NCBI GenBank assembly: GCA_030682475.1
Contig: JAUXOA010000082.1
Coordinates: 1-60,445, forward strand
Reading direction: 5' to 3'
DNA: 60,445 bases
Source: Rhodoferax sp.
Lineage (GTDB): Bacteria > Pseudomonadota > Gammaproteobacteria > Burkholderiales > Burkholderiaceae_C
Positions 31,168 through 39,641 of this stretch are shown here, piece by piece. Numbering within the stretch: the stretch's first letter is position 1; each line of letters starts with the position of its first letter. The notes beneath the pieces are model-generated. The model had not been told where the DNA came from, ran no database searches, and saw nothing but the letters and a program-made list of their open reading frames with translations. The position numbers and the translations under genes are program-made.

Positions 31168-31526
31168 TCATACTGTCAAATGCCCAGAAATCGGCGGGTG
31201 GCGTTCTGGGATCGCGTAACAAGTTTGAGCTTGCTGTGAAAGGCGGCACTGCAGCGGTCAGTCAGATGCTTGGTCCACTGGGCTATAGTCAGGCAACATG
31301 TAAGGTCAGGAAAGCGAACTCGACGTTGAGCAAATTTCGCCAGGATAGGCGACAAGGTTTAAGGGGATGCAAATGACTTCAGTTTTTTTGGTAAATGGCT
31401 GCGACCCAAGTCGGTATGCGCCTGGTCGCCGAATCGGGTCATCCGTACCCGGATGCGAATTTCAGGTTTATCCCGTCGGATAAACTGGCATCGCAGAATA
31501 TCCCACGATCTACATCGTTAGGGCTC
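31161..31526 (+). repeat. repeat R3, copy 1 (probable non-coding cassette)
   Basis: About 365 bp repeated at 33493-33884. It holds an attC-like part at 31214-31331 (left GCGTAAC, right GTTGAGC) and a small frame at 31367-31483 (38 codons from MQMTSVFLVNGC, with AAGGGG upstream). It ends in ATCGTTAGGG directly before the next gene. Both copies stand immediately upstream of a cassette gene, so the element may serve as a leader or as a gene-less cassette. Confidence 0.65.
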
Positions 31527-32189
31527 ATGGCGAAGCACCTCGACATCACGCGAATAAATGGCCAGTTCCATATCGAGGGCTATCCTGATGCCGTCGCTCT
31601 CAAGCGCATCGACACTCCCGTCGCTAGGCAACTTCAGGCAACTACGTTGCACTTGAGCGACCTATTGTTCTGTGAGACTGCATTGGAGCAGCTTACTCAG
31701 CTCGAGTCCCGGCATGGCGTCATTCCTGAAGCGCTATGGGTTGCGGCGATCGCGAGATTTTTCAAGTGCTTCGGTAATAGTGAGTCTCGCGCGCAACTCT
31801 CTGAAAAGAAGATTCTCAAGTCGCACGCAGGCGCCCATGACGTCTTCGGATACTTCAAAAACCTACGCGACAAGCACCTGATACACGACGAGAGCGCTTT
31901 GACGCAGGGGTTCACGGGGGTAGCGGTAAATGCTGTCGGCGCCCAATACCAAGTGGCAGACATCATCGCGATGAGTTTCAACGCGTTCACAATCGATGAT
32001 GCGCATCTTGTCCAGTTCCGCCAGCTTGTGAATGTCACGCTTGCCTGGTTAAGGCAGAAGCAGGAAGACCTTCACAACCTGCTTGGGGCCGAGTACGAAA
32101 AGTGGGCCAGAGATGATCTCTTGGCCCTACCTGATATCACATATACGGTGCCGGGCAGCGACGCTGTCAGCACAAAGAGGGAAGGATGA
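31527..32189 (+). CDS. cassette 3: hypothetical soluble protein
   Basis: A 220-residue protein, mostly helical, with no membrane segment. It contains RDKHLIHDESALTQGFTGVA near 115, a His-rich turn common in uncharacterised cassette proteins of similar length. The start ATG at 31527 lies six bases after the end of R3; an open frame from 31395 runs through the repeat and is less likely. No family is recognised. Confidence 0.7.
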   Translation: MAKHLDITRINGQFHIEGYPDAVALKRIDTPVARQLQATTLHLSDLLFCETALEQLTQLESRHGVIPEALWVAAIARFFKCFGNSESRAQLSEKKILKSHAGAHDVFGYFKNLRDKHLIHDESALTQGFTGVAVNAVGAQYQVADIIAMSFNAFTIDDAHLVQFRQLVNVTLAWLRQKQEDLHNLLGAEYEKWARDDLLALPDITYTVPGSDAVSTKREG

Positions 32190-32190
32190 G

Positions 32191-32929
<739 letters not shown>

Positions 32930-32940
32930 AGAGAGCCATC

Positions 32941-32996
32941 CATCAACACGGACGCAAGCGATAAAGCCGCTTGCGCCGGCGACTTCTACGTTGGAC
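32941..32996 (+). repeat. attC site 4
   Basis: Left core CATCAAC at 32941-32947 and right core GTTGGAC at 32990-32996 (perfect GTTRRRY). Stem formed by GACGCAAGCG and CGCTTGCGCC-type arms around ATAAAG. About 56 bp, the short attC class. Confidence 0.85.
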
Positions 32997-33033
32997 CGCA
33001 CAGAACATGCCTCCCGCGCTTCTTGGAGAGAAA

Positions 33034-33462
33034 ATGACCTCAGATACCTCGGCAAGCCAACCCAATGATTCCGAAGTTCTCAAGACATACGAGGAGTATC
33101 TTCTCGCAAGTTTCAGCCTCGACGCGAAGCGCGTGGCAACGTACTACGATGAACCGTTCATGTTTGTGTCGGCAGCACGTACTGTGACCGTAGCGACGCG
33201 TGCGGACGCTGAAGAATTCCTGAGACCCGGATTCAAGGACCTACAACAGGCCGGTTACGCGAAGACAGAGTTCCCGGAGCTCAAATCGCACTCGCTGGGC
33301 AAGGGACTCGCAATCATTAGTGGCAGGGGCATCCGCTACACAACAGATGGCAGGGAGTTAGCAACATTCGGAATAACCTACATCTGGCGCAACCTGCCTG
33401 ATGGATGGAAGCTCGCAGTCATGACCGTCCACGACCCAAAGAAACTTCTGCCGCTCACGTAA
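33034..33462 (+). CDS. cassette 5: NTF2-like/SnoaL-like protein
   Basis: A 142-residue protein with the cone-like fold pattern: an N-terminal helix (LKTYEEYLLASFSLDAKRVA), then strands with PFMFVSAARTVTV and a late GITYIWRNLPDGWKLAVMTV, typical of NTF2-like domains. GGAGAG lies three bases before the chosen ATG at 33034; an upstream ATG at 33007 is possible. NTF2-like cassettes are common in environmental integrons; the function is unknown. After the stop there is no clean attC, only an inverted repeat (33473-33483 with 33541-33551) that runs into R3 copy 2. Confidence 0.8.
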   Translation: MTSDTSASQPNDSEVLKTYEEYLLASFSLDAKRVATYYDEPFMFVSAARTVTVATRADAEEFLRPGFKDLQQAGYAKTEFPELKSHSLGKGLAIISGRGIRYTTDGRELATFGITYIWRNLPDGWKLAVMTVHDPKKLLPLT

Positions 33463-33492
33463 GGCGCATGCGGCAGAGTTTGGTGCATTGGG

Positions 33493-33884
33493 CCCCGCCT
33501 CATACTGTCAAACGCCCAGAAATCGGCGGGGACCAAAGCCCCAAACTCTGCGGGTGGCGTTCTGGGATCGCGTAACAAGTTTGAGCTTGCTGTGAAAAAC
33601 GGCACTGCAGCGGTCAGTCAGATGCTTGGTTCACTGGGCTATAGTCAGGCAACATGTAAGGTCAGGAAAGCGAACTCGACGTTGAGCAAATTTCGCCAGG
33701 ATAGGCGACAAGGTTTAAGGGGATGCAAATGACTTCAGTTTTTTTGGTAAATGGCTGCGAACCAAGTCGGTATGTGCCTTGTCGCCGAATCGGGTCATCC
33801 GTACCCGGATGCGGAATTCGGGTTTATTCCGTCTGATATCCTGGGATTTCAGGATATCCGACGATCTACATTACGTTAGGGGCT
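33493..33884 (+). repeat. repeat R3, copy 2
   Basis: Second copy of the R3 element, with a 22-base insertion near 33531-33553 relative to copy 1. Its attC-like part is at 33570-33687. The small frame is at 33723-33836 (37 codons, same start MQMTSVFLVNGC). It ends in TTACGTTAGGGG just before the next gene. The last 60 bases differ more than the rest and contain a short palindrome (GATATCCTGGGATTTCAGGA). Confidence 0.65.
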
Positions 33885-33889
33885 TGCTC

Positions 33890-34366
33890 ATGGGATGGAT
33901 TGATGAAATGCTTGTTGGTGTCCCCGTAAACGCTGTTCTGCGCGAGCGTCTCACTCTGGAGGCCGAGAAGCGCGGCGCGACGATTGCGGAGAACGTCGCG
34001 CTTAAATCGGAGAACATATCCTTGCGCTCTGAGAATGAAGTTTTGAAGTCGCAGGCAGTAAATCTGCGGCAGGAAATACAGCGGCGCGACGATGTAATTG
34101 AGCAAGAAAAAACGCATGGTCATACCCTCGAAAAGTTAAGAGAAAAAATACTTGTTCTTGTCGCGCAACATGAGCGGCTGCATGACGCACAAATTGCCGA
34201 GGAGATTGGAGTCTCAAAACAGCTTGCCACACTCCACCTCCAAGAATTGAAAACTGCAAATTTTGTTAGCTCTCATTTTGCCCTTGATGAAGACTCGCGC
34301 CGTGTTGACGCATGGTTTATTGAGCAACCCGGTCGAAAATATCTTCTCAATCATGGGCTACTGTAA
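33890..34366 (+). CDS. cassette 6: coiled-coil protein with a winged-helix C-terminus
   Basis: A 158-residue protein. Residues 20-80 form a heptad-rich coiled coil (ENVALKSENISLRSENEVLK). Residues 95-150 look like a winged helix: LVAQHERLHDAQIAEEIGVS with the recognition helix KQLATLHLQELKTANFV. The start is the ATG at 33890, after the R3 end. It probably dimerises through the coil and binds DNA. Proteins of this pattern are common in accessory regions; no named family or target is evident. Confidence 0.75.
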   Translation: MGWIDEMLVGVPVNAVLRERLTLEAEKRGATIAENVALKSENISLRSENEVLKSQAVNLRQEIQRRDDVIEQEKTHGHTLEKLREKILVLVAQHERLHDAQIAEEIGVSKQLATLHLQELKTANFVSSHFALDEDSRRVDAWFIEQPGRKYLLNHGLL

Positions 34367-34372
34367 CCACGC

Positions 34373-34438
34373 CCCTAACCCGGCAGTCGAGTCGGACGCG
34401 GCGAAGAAGCCGCCGCGCCGCTCACTTCTACGTTATGC
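34373..34438 (+). repeat. attC site 6
   Basis: Left core CCCTAAC at 34373-34379, right core CGTTATGC at 34431-34438. Arms GGACGCGGCG and CCGCCGCGCC pair around AAGAAG. 66 bp. Confidence 0.8.
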
Positions 34439-34459
34439 TTCTTAAGTAGGAGGAACGCT

Positions 34460-35002
34460 GTGACTATTGAAGTCATTTTCTGGACGCAGATCGCTTCAAT
34501 CATCGGGTTTGTGGTTGCCCTGTTCATTCTGTACCGGCTATTGGTTGAACAGAAAGACGCAACCATTCAATTGCAGAAAGAGAACATCGCATACCTCAAG
34601 GACCAACTTACAGAGGCGAAATCGCAATCACCTGACGTTCTTGCCCAAAAACTAGCAAGCCGAGTCAAGCTTTTTGAGGACGAAGTCAAGCGCCTTGATG
34701 AAGACAAGACATCCACGCAAGAACAAATTAAGGCGAAAGAGGCTGAACTGAGCCGAGCGCGTGAAGAAGCAGAAGAACTGACGAAGAAAGTGCTTCACGC
34801 CCGCGAACTTCTAAGCGACTTTCTGTGCCCGCACTGTGGCGCGCCCCTAGCAGAAAGGGCCTACCATTCAGAATCGGTGGAGTATCAGGGCCGGGAGATT
34901 GACGTTGATCACGAGTACACAGCATTTGAGTGTGGCTACGAAATCATCGACGGCGAGATCAAGGGCAAATGCAAGAATTCTGTGGCGAAAACTTCCACAT
35001 GA
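34460..35002 (+). CDS. cassette 7: membrane-anchored coiled-coil protein with a zinc-binding tail
   Basis: A 180-residue protein with one N-terminal membrane helix (residues 5-28), then a coiled coil from about 30 to 115 (YLKDQLTEAKS and DEVKRLDEDKTSTQEQIKAK). A Cys cluster follows: CPHC near 122, then a Cys in FECGYE and a last Cys in KGKC, enough for one zinc site. Start at GTG 34460-34462 with a strong TAGGAGG seven bases upstream. No family name; the layout is that of a scaffold or sensor. Confidence 0.75.
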   Translation: MTIEVIFWTQIASIIGFVVALFILYRLLVEQKDATIQLQKENIAYLKDQLTEAKSQSPDVLAQKLASRVKLFEDEVKRLDEDKTSTQEQIKAKEAELSRAREEAEELTKKVLHARELLSDFLCPHCGAPLAERAYHSESVEYQGREIDVDHEYTAFECGYEIIDGEIKGKCKNSVAKTST

Positions 35003-35011
35003 ACACAAGAC

Positions 35012-35081
35012 GCATAACCCGGAAGTCCACACGGACGCTGCGCGATAAAGCCGCGCAGCGCCGGTGACTTCTACGTTCGGC
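35012..35081 (+). repeat. attC site 7
   Basis: Left core GCATAAC at 35012-35018, right core CGTTCGGC at 35074-35081. The central stem GGACGCTGCGCG / CGCGCAGCGCC around ATAAAGC is shared with several other sites of the array. Confidence 0.85.
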
Positions 35082-35116
35082 ATCTCATCCGATCACCTTT
35101 TCCACCCCTACCCGAA

Positions 35117-35698
35117 ATGCGCTCTGACGAACTTCGTAGCCTTATTAGCCAAGGCGAAAGCGAACGCCTAGAACTCAAGGCAGCCGTACCGCATCCTGCA
35201 CTGATAGCAAGGTACCTTGCCTCTTTCGCCAATACCAGCGGCGGATACGTCGTTTTCGGTGTGGAGGAGCCGCTTAAGATTGTCGGAGTGGATGTCGCCC
35301 GCGCCCAGAGAGCACTCGACTTTGCGCTAACCAAGGTTGATCCCAAGCCAAATGTGGCTGTGGAAACGGTCGAAATAGAAGGACATCCGATTGTCGTGGT
35401 TTCGGTTCAACAAAGTGCCAGCCTGGTCTCAGCATACGGCGGGTATTACCGGCGTGTCGGTGATGCAATGTTGGCGCTAACCGCAGAAGAAATTCGCGCG
35501 CACGCACTCGCTGGAAGCACTATTGAAAAGGCGCTCTCAGATCTTTCGAGCCTTGCCGCGACGCAAACACAAACAATAGAGCAGTTGCGGGAAGAGTTTG
35601 TGTCGGCCAACTCCATGCCCAAAAAACTTGGCATAGCCGCTATCGGCGCAGTACTTGGAGCACTTGCCAAGTACGTCGTCGATACGTTCTTCTTGTAG
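35117..35698 (+). CDS. cassette 8: AlbA_2 (Schlafen-type) domain protein with a C-terminal membrane helix
   Basis: A 193-residue protein. The N-terminal domain has GESERLELKAAV near 13 and YLASFANTSGGYVVFGVEE near 33, the signature of the AlbA_2 putative DNA-binding domain. Then come a helical region and a hydrophobic C-terminus (LGIAAIGAVLGALAKYVVDT) that should be a membrane anchor. AlbA_2 domains are usually in regulators or immunity proteins; joining to a membrane tail is unusual. The function is unknown. Confidence 0.8.
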   Translation: MRSDELRSLISQGESERLELKAAVPHPALIARYLASFANTSGGYVVFGVEEPLKIVGVDVARAQRALDFALTKVDPKPNVAVETVEIEGHPIVVVSVQQSASLVSAYGGYYRRVGDAMLALTAEEIRAHALAGSTIEKALSDLSSLAATQTQTIEQLREEFVSANSMPKKLGIAAIGAVLGALAKYVVDTFFL

Positions 35699-35707
35699 GC
35701 CAAGATA

Positions 35708-35778
35708 TGCCGAACCAATCATTCCACCGGACGCTGCGCGATGAAGCCGCGCAGCGCCGGTGAATTCAGACGTAAGAG
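35708..35778 (+). repeat. attC site 8 (degenerate right core)
   Basis: Left end TGCCGAAC at 35708-35715. The central stem GGACGCTGCGCG / CGCGCAGCGCC is intact, but the right end reads GACGTAAGAG instead of the CGTTRRRY expected. The site may be inactive. Confidence 0.65.
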
Positions 35779-35783
35779 GCCCC

Positions 35784-36272
35784 ATGAAGCAACGATCCCT
35801 TCCTCCGCAGGTCGAAAGAATCCAGGACGGCGCTGTGACCTGGAAGCGGCTTGAGTCCATCGACTATGAGCTACTCGGATACTTCCTTTCTTCTCACCTG
35901 ATCATCGAGCACTACCTCGACGAACTGCTGAAGATCCTTCACGCGGGGTTGGATTGGGAAGCGTCCCGTTTGACCTGCGGGCAGAAGATCGCGCTTCTCT
36001 CCAAGTTCAAGATGCCCGAACAGTACAACTCAATCGCCGCAATCAAACACCTCAACTCGCTCAGAAACAAGCTCAGTCACCGAATCGACTTCAAGATCGA
36101 AGCCAAAGACCTACTCCCAATAAAGCAGTTCCTCGAAAAGATCTATCAAGGGAAGCAGGTTGTGTCTGACAATCCGCTTGAAGTTCTTGAGGCGTTCAAT
36201 GGAATGGTTTGCGTATTCTTCGCCGGGTACATCAGCAGCTTGGCAAATCTCTCGCGTCGTGGGGCCCCATGA
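35784..36272 (+). CDS. cassette 9: HEPN-like helical protein
   Basis: A 162-residue all-helical protein with HLNSLRNKLSHRIDF near 90, which contains the R-x4-H motif of HEPN RNases. SSHLIIEHYLDELLKIL near 35 has the matching helix pattern. The start is the ATG at 35784 (MKQRSLPPQVER); an earlier in-frame ATG lies inside the preceding attC. There is no nucleotidyltransferase partner, so if it is a toxin the antitoxin is missing or unrecognised. HEPN proteins also act alone in phage defence; assignment by motif only. Confidence 0.7.
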   Translation: MKQRSLPPQVERIQDGAVTWKRLESIDYELLGYFLSSHLIIEHYLDELLKILHAGLDWEASRLTCGQKIALLSKFKMPEQYNSIAAIKHLNSLRNKLSHRIDFKIEAKDLLPIKQFLEKIYQGKQVVSDNPLEVLEAFNGMVCVFFAGYISSLANLSRRGAP

Positions 36273-36335
36273 GGCCAACCCGGCAATCAAGCGGGGCTGC
36301 GCAAAAGCGCGCAGCCCCTTACTTTTACGTTAGCT
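36273..36335 (+). repeat. attC site 9
   Basis: Left core GGCCAAC at 36273-36279 abutting the stop codon, right core CGTTAGCT at 36328-36335. Arms GGGGCTGCGC and GCGCAGCCCC pair around AAAAGC. 63 bp. Confidence 0.85.
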
Positions 36336-36342
36336 GTCTGAA

Positions 36343-37743
36343 ATGACTTCCGAGACTTGGCACACTGAATTCAACCCTCAAAAATTCCTGAGCCGCGTAA
36401 GCTTGGCACAGCTCATTGAGCGGAATGAGGCATACAACGAGAGTTCGATCACTGACGCAAAATCGCCCTGCATTTTTTGCGGCAAGGTCTCTGCTCGCGG
36501 CATTCTTCTGAACGACAAGTCTTTCCTATGCCAGCAGTGTTACTCCGAAGTGGCAATGATTTCTTACCCAGAGAAATATGAAGCGCTTCGTAGGCAGTTC
36601 TTGATTGCACGGGAAGCAAGGCGACTGGCGTGGGAGAGTTTCAGAGAAAGGTTCGAGCACAAGTCAGAAGAAAGCAGTCTGGTGGTTTTGGGGTGGGCAT
36701 CACTTCTTCTGGCGCTGGCAAACCCAGCATTCTTGATACTGACGGCCATCCTCCTTGTAATCGGATACCAAAAGAATGGCACAAACAAACGTAAGACCGA
36801 GGAATGGCTTTCTCGAAAATCAGCTTGGGAGCAGAGCAATCCAGAGCCAAAAGAGCCAGAGCTAAAGCACTTTCATGATCCAAGTGCCATTTTGTCGGAG
36901 AAAGACCGATTAGTCCTCAAGATATTCAACCACTGGCCGGGATACCCGCCGTTTTGGAAGTATCTCAGATCAGTCGTTATCGGCAGAGACTCCAACCGAT
37001 GCCAAGTAACGGGTTGCCCATCACGACTAGAGCTTCACGTTCATCACATGCGCCCGGTCGCCGGAGGCGGAACACATACACCAGATAACTTGGTTTCGCT
37101 GTGTGATTTTCATCACGCACTTGAACCTGAAAAAGGACATGAAAGAATCTGGGGAGACATAAAAACAAGATACTTCACGCTCGTCTGCGGTCACGAAAGA
37201 AGTAACCGCGCAAGTCACGGAACCCATACTGTTCGAGCACATTTGAGGAGGCTTCAGTTGGTCACGCTAGACGAATTGCGGGAACTGACAAAGACATACG
37301 GATTTTGCTGCCCGAGTTGTGGCGAAACAAAAATTAAATTCACTCTATTCGCCGACAAAAATATTGTCAGGGTCGAATGTCCGACGTGCAACAAATCAAC
37401 AGAAGGCACACAGCAACTTACAGAGGAAACAGGGCCAATGCTGGCGGAAATCCTAGCTGTTTCGCGGAACAACGGTAGATGGAAAGCCCGCTGGGATATG
37501 CTCGCCGAACGAACGAGCGCTACGTGGGGCGTATGGAGCGGACAGAAGGTCTCGAAAAAGAGAGAAACGTATAAAGAAAAAGTTGAGACAAGTAAGTCAG
37601 CACCATCTTGCCCAAAATGTGGTTCGCCTATGAAGCTGGTGAAGCCTCGCCCAGCGGATAAGTGGAAAACTTTCTGGGGTTGCACCCAATACAGTGTCAC
37701 TGGCTGCAAAGGGAGTGCAAAGTATGTCGCAACGAACAGCTAA
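36343..37743 (+). CDS. cassette 10: membrane-spanning HNH endonuclease with several zinc ribbons
   Basis: A 466-residue protein. Residues 43-65 form a zinc ribbon (CIFCGK and CQQC). Residues 105-140 hold two hydrophobic segments (VVLGWASLLLALANPAFLIL). The HNH nuclease lies near 225-265 (CQVTGCPSRLELHVHHMRPV, then NLVSLCDFHH). A second Cys4 cluster follows (CCPSCG and CPTC), and the C-terminus has a topoisomerase-type zinc finger (CPKCGSP ... GCTQY ... GCKG). Nuclease activity is inferred from the intact HNH residues. Membrane anchoring combined with HNH suggests action on incoming DNA, that is, phage or plasmid defence. I know no named system with this layout. Confidence 0.8.
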   Translation: MTSETWHTEFNPQKFLSRVSLAQLIERNEAYNESSITDAKSPCIFCGKVSARGILLNDKSFLCQQCYSEVAMISYPEKYEALRRQFLIAREARRLAWESFRERFEHKSEESSLVVLGWASLLLALANPAFLILTAILLVIGYQKNGTNKRKTEEWLSRKSAWEQSNPEPKEPELKHFHDPSAILSEKDRLVLKIFNHWPGYPPFWKYLRSVVIGRDSNRCQVTGCPSRLELHVHHMRPVAGGGTHTPDNLVSLCDFHHALEPEKGHERIWGDIKTRYFTLVCGHERSNRASHGTHTVRAHLRRLQLVTLDELRELTKTYGFCCPSCGETKIKFTLFADKNIVRVECPTCNKSTEGTQQLTEETGPMLAEILAVSRNNGRWKARWDMLAERTSATWGVWSGQKVSKKRETYKEKVETSKSAPSCPKCGSPMKLVKPRPADKWKTFWGCTQYSVTGCKGSAKYVATNS

Positions 37744-37806
37744 CCGGCAGTCCACACGGACGCTGCGCGATGAAGCCGCGCAGCGCCGGGGGCTTCTACG
37801 TTGAAC
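37738..37806 (+). repeat. attC site 10 (last of the first array)
   Basis: Left core AGCTAAC at 37738-37744 overlapping the stop of the HNH gene, right core GTTGAAC at 37800-37806. The central stem GGACGCTGCGCG / CGCGCAGCGCC is the same as in sites 7 and 8. Confidence 0.85.
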
Positions 37807-37980
37807 GACTTCTTTCGAGAAATTTGAAGGACCGGTGTCAGCCTGCCCCGGTAGCTGGCGCCCGTGCCCCAATGGCCATCCGGATCGGATCAAGCAGCAA
37901 CGCAAGGCGGGGGTGGGGCGGATGTTGGGGGCGATTTTAAAAAGCGAAGCGCATGAGCCCCCGGCGTCTGCCCCACCCCC
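37800..37980 (+). repeat. repeat R2, copy 2, with a hairpin between array and holA
   Basis: Second copy of R2. Its inverted repeat (37909-37932 and 37957-37980) pairs over 24 nt if G-U pairs are allowed in plus-strand RNA. It lies between the last cassette and the 3' end of holA, so it may stop transcription from both sides. The stretch 37981-38046 shows no gene. Confidence 0.75.
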
Positions 37981-38046
37981 CCCGACTCCAACCTGCAACT
38001 GAGTTCGGGACATCGCCCCGAAGCCGTCACCGAGTTTTCGGTAGCG

Positions 38047-39129
38047 CTACGCGAAAGAAGATGCAGTAACAGGCTTGGCATTCCCGCTGCACAAAGCGCA
38101 CAGCAGCAGCGCCAGCCGGTGCAGCGCCTGCCAGTTGTCCGTCGGCCAATCCGGCTGCTTCAGGCCCTTCACAATGCCGTCCACCTGGTGCGCCGCCTGC
38201 AGCAGATGGGCCAATGCCGCATCGCTCAGGCGCGGCAGCACGCGTTCGAACAGGCGCTCTTTCACGCCCCACACGCGCTGCTCGCGCAAGGCCATCGGCA
38301 TCGGGCGGCCCTGCGCCATGGCGTCCTTGACGCGCTTGAGGGCGCGGATGTCTTCGGCCAGCGTGTAGTGCACCAGCACCTCGGCCTCGCCTTCGGCCTG
38401 CAAGCCGTCGAGCATGCGCTGGACGCGGACGGTCTGCCCCGCCAGCACGGCTTCGGACAGTTTGAACACGTCATAGCGCGCCACGTTCAGCACGGCACCC
38501 TCGATCTGATCAAAGGCCAACTCGCCGGGCGCAAACAGCAGGGCGAGTTTCTGGATTTCCTGGTGCGCCGCCAGCAAATTGCCCTCCACCCGGTCGGCAA
38601 AGAACTGCAGTGTGCGCTGCCCCTCTTCACCGGCGGCTACCCGCTGGTCTTGCACCGAGAGCCGCTGCGCGATCCACTGCGGCAGCGCGCTGCGCTCAAC
38701 CGGTTCGACCTGCAGCGTGACGCCAAAACTCTCCAGCGCGGCAAACCAGGCACCACTTTTGGTCAGCTTGTCCAGGCGCGGCAGCATGATGAGGGTGAGC
38801 GTCGAATCATTGTTGCGGGATTGCTCGGCCAACTGTTGAATCGCGGTGCTGCCGTCCTTGCCGGGTTTGCCGGAGGGAATACGGAGTTCGACAATCTGCT
38901 TGTCGGCAAAAAGACTCAAGGAGCCGCCCGCCGCCAGCACCTCGCTCCAATCGAAATGCGCGCCAGCCACGGTATGCGAAGTGCGCTCGGTAAAACCTTG
39001 CGTTCGGGCCACGGCGCGAATGGCATCGGCCGCCTCCTGAATCAGCAGCGGCTCGTCGCCGTGCAGCGTGTAAAGGCTTTTCAGGCCTTTGTGCAGATGA
39101 GCGCTGAGTTGCTTAGGGGCTAGCTGCAC
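38047..39129 (-). CDS. holA: DNA polymerase III delta subunit
   Basis: Clamp-loader subunit that opens the sliding clamp. Of 360 residues (usual length), it starts with YTLHGDEPLLIQEAADAIR and has LFADKQIVELRIPSGKPG near 72 and EIQKLALLFAPG near 195. It starts three bases after the lptE stop and forms a leuS-lptE-holA run, the standard proteobacterial order. Confidence 0.96.
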   Translation of the reverse strand: MQLAPKQLSAHLHKGLKSLYTLHGDEPLLIQEAADAIRAVARTQGFTERTSHTVAGAHFDWSEVLAAGGSLSLFADKQIVELRIPSGKPGKDGSTAIQQLAEQSRNNDSTLTLIMLPRLDKLTKSGAWFAALESFGVTLQVEPVERSALPQWIAQRLSVQDQRVAAGEEGQRTLQFFADRVEGNLLAAHQEIQKLALLFAPGELAFDQIEGAVLNVARYDVFKLSEAVLAGQTVRVQRMLDGLQAEGEAEVLVHYTLAEDIRALKRVKDAMAQGRPMPMALREQRVWGVKERLFERVLPRLSDAALAHLLQAAHQVDGIVKGLKQPDWPTDNWQALHRLALLLCALCSGNAKPVTASSFA

Positions 39130-39131
39130 AA

Positions 39132-39632
39132 TTACTTCACGCTCGCCAGCCGCCGTATAAGCTGCTGCACGATGTCGGTTTGCATGTCGCGGTAGAGCAA
39201 AACCTCTTCAAACTCCTTGGCCAGCACGGCCGTTTCATTGAAACTGATGTCGCGCTGCTGCAAAATTTCGGAGTCGGGGGCCAGCTCTTTGCCCTGCGGC
39301 GTACGGACCCTGAACTTCACCCGGATTCGCAACTGAAACTCACGCACCTGGCCCGAGCTGTTGACCCCGACCACCGTTTTTTCACGCTGCTCTTGCAGTA
39401 TGTCGAGCACCACCTGCGCTTTGTCCAGCGGCTCATCGGGCGCCAGCACCCGCACCGCCGAACCAAAAGAGCGGCGCAGCTCGATGGCAACTGCCCCGCC
39501 CGGATGGGGCGTGACCGCAAGGGTCGAGAAACTAAAGTTTTGACTGCCACGCAGCTTGAAGCCGCAGCCTCCCAAGGCCAGGGTTGCCAGTCCGGTCAGG
39601 CTGATAAGCGTTAAAGCTGAGCGACGTTTCAT
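39132..39632 (-). CDS. lptE: LPS-assembly lipoprotein LptE
   Basis: An outer-membrane lipoprotein that plugs the LptD barrel in lipopolysaccharide export. Of 166 residues, it has a signal peptide with lipobox LGGC (Cys at 23), followed by GFKLRG, the standard start of mature LptE. The rest is strand-rich with QRDISFNETAVLAKEFEE near the C-terminus. Start ten bases after the leuS stop. Confidence 0.93.
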   Translation of the reverse strand: MKRRSALTLISLTGLATLALGGCGFKLRGSQNFSFSTLAVTPHPGGAVAIELRRSFGSAVRVLAPDEPLDKAQVVLDILQEQREKTVVGVNSSGQVREFQLRIRVKFRVRTPQGKELAPDSEILQQRDISFNETAVLAKEFEEVLLYRDMQTDIVQQLIRRLASVK

Positions 39633-39641
39633 GTTGTTTAC

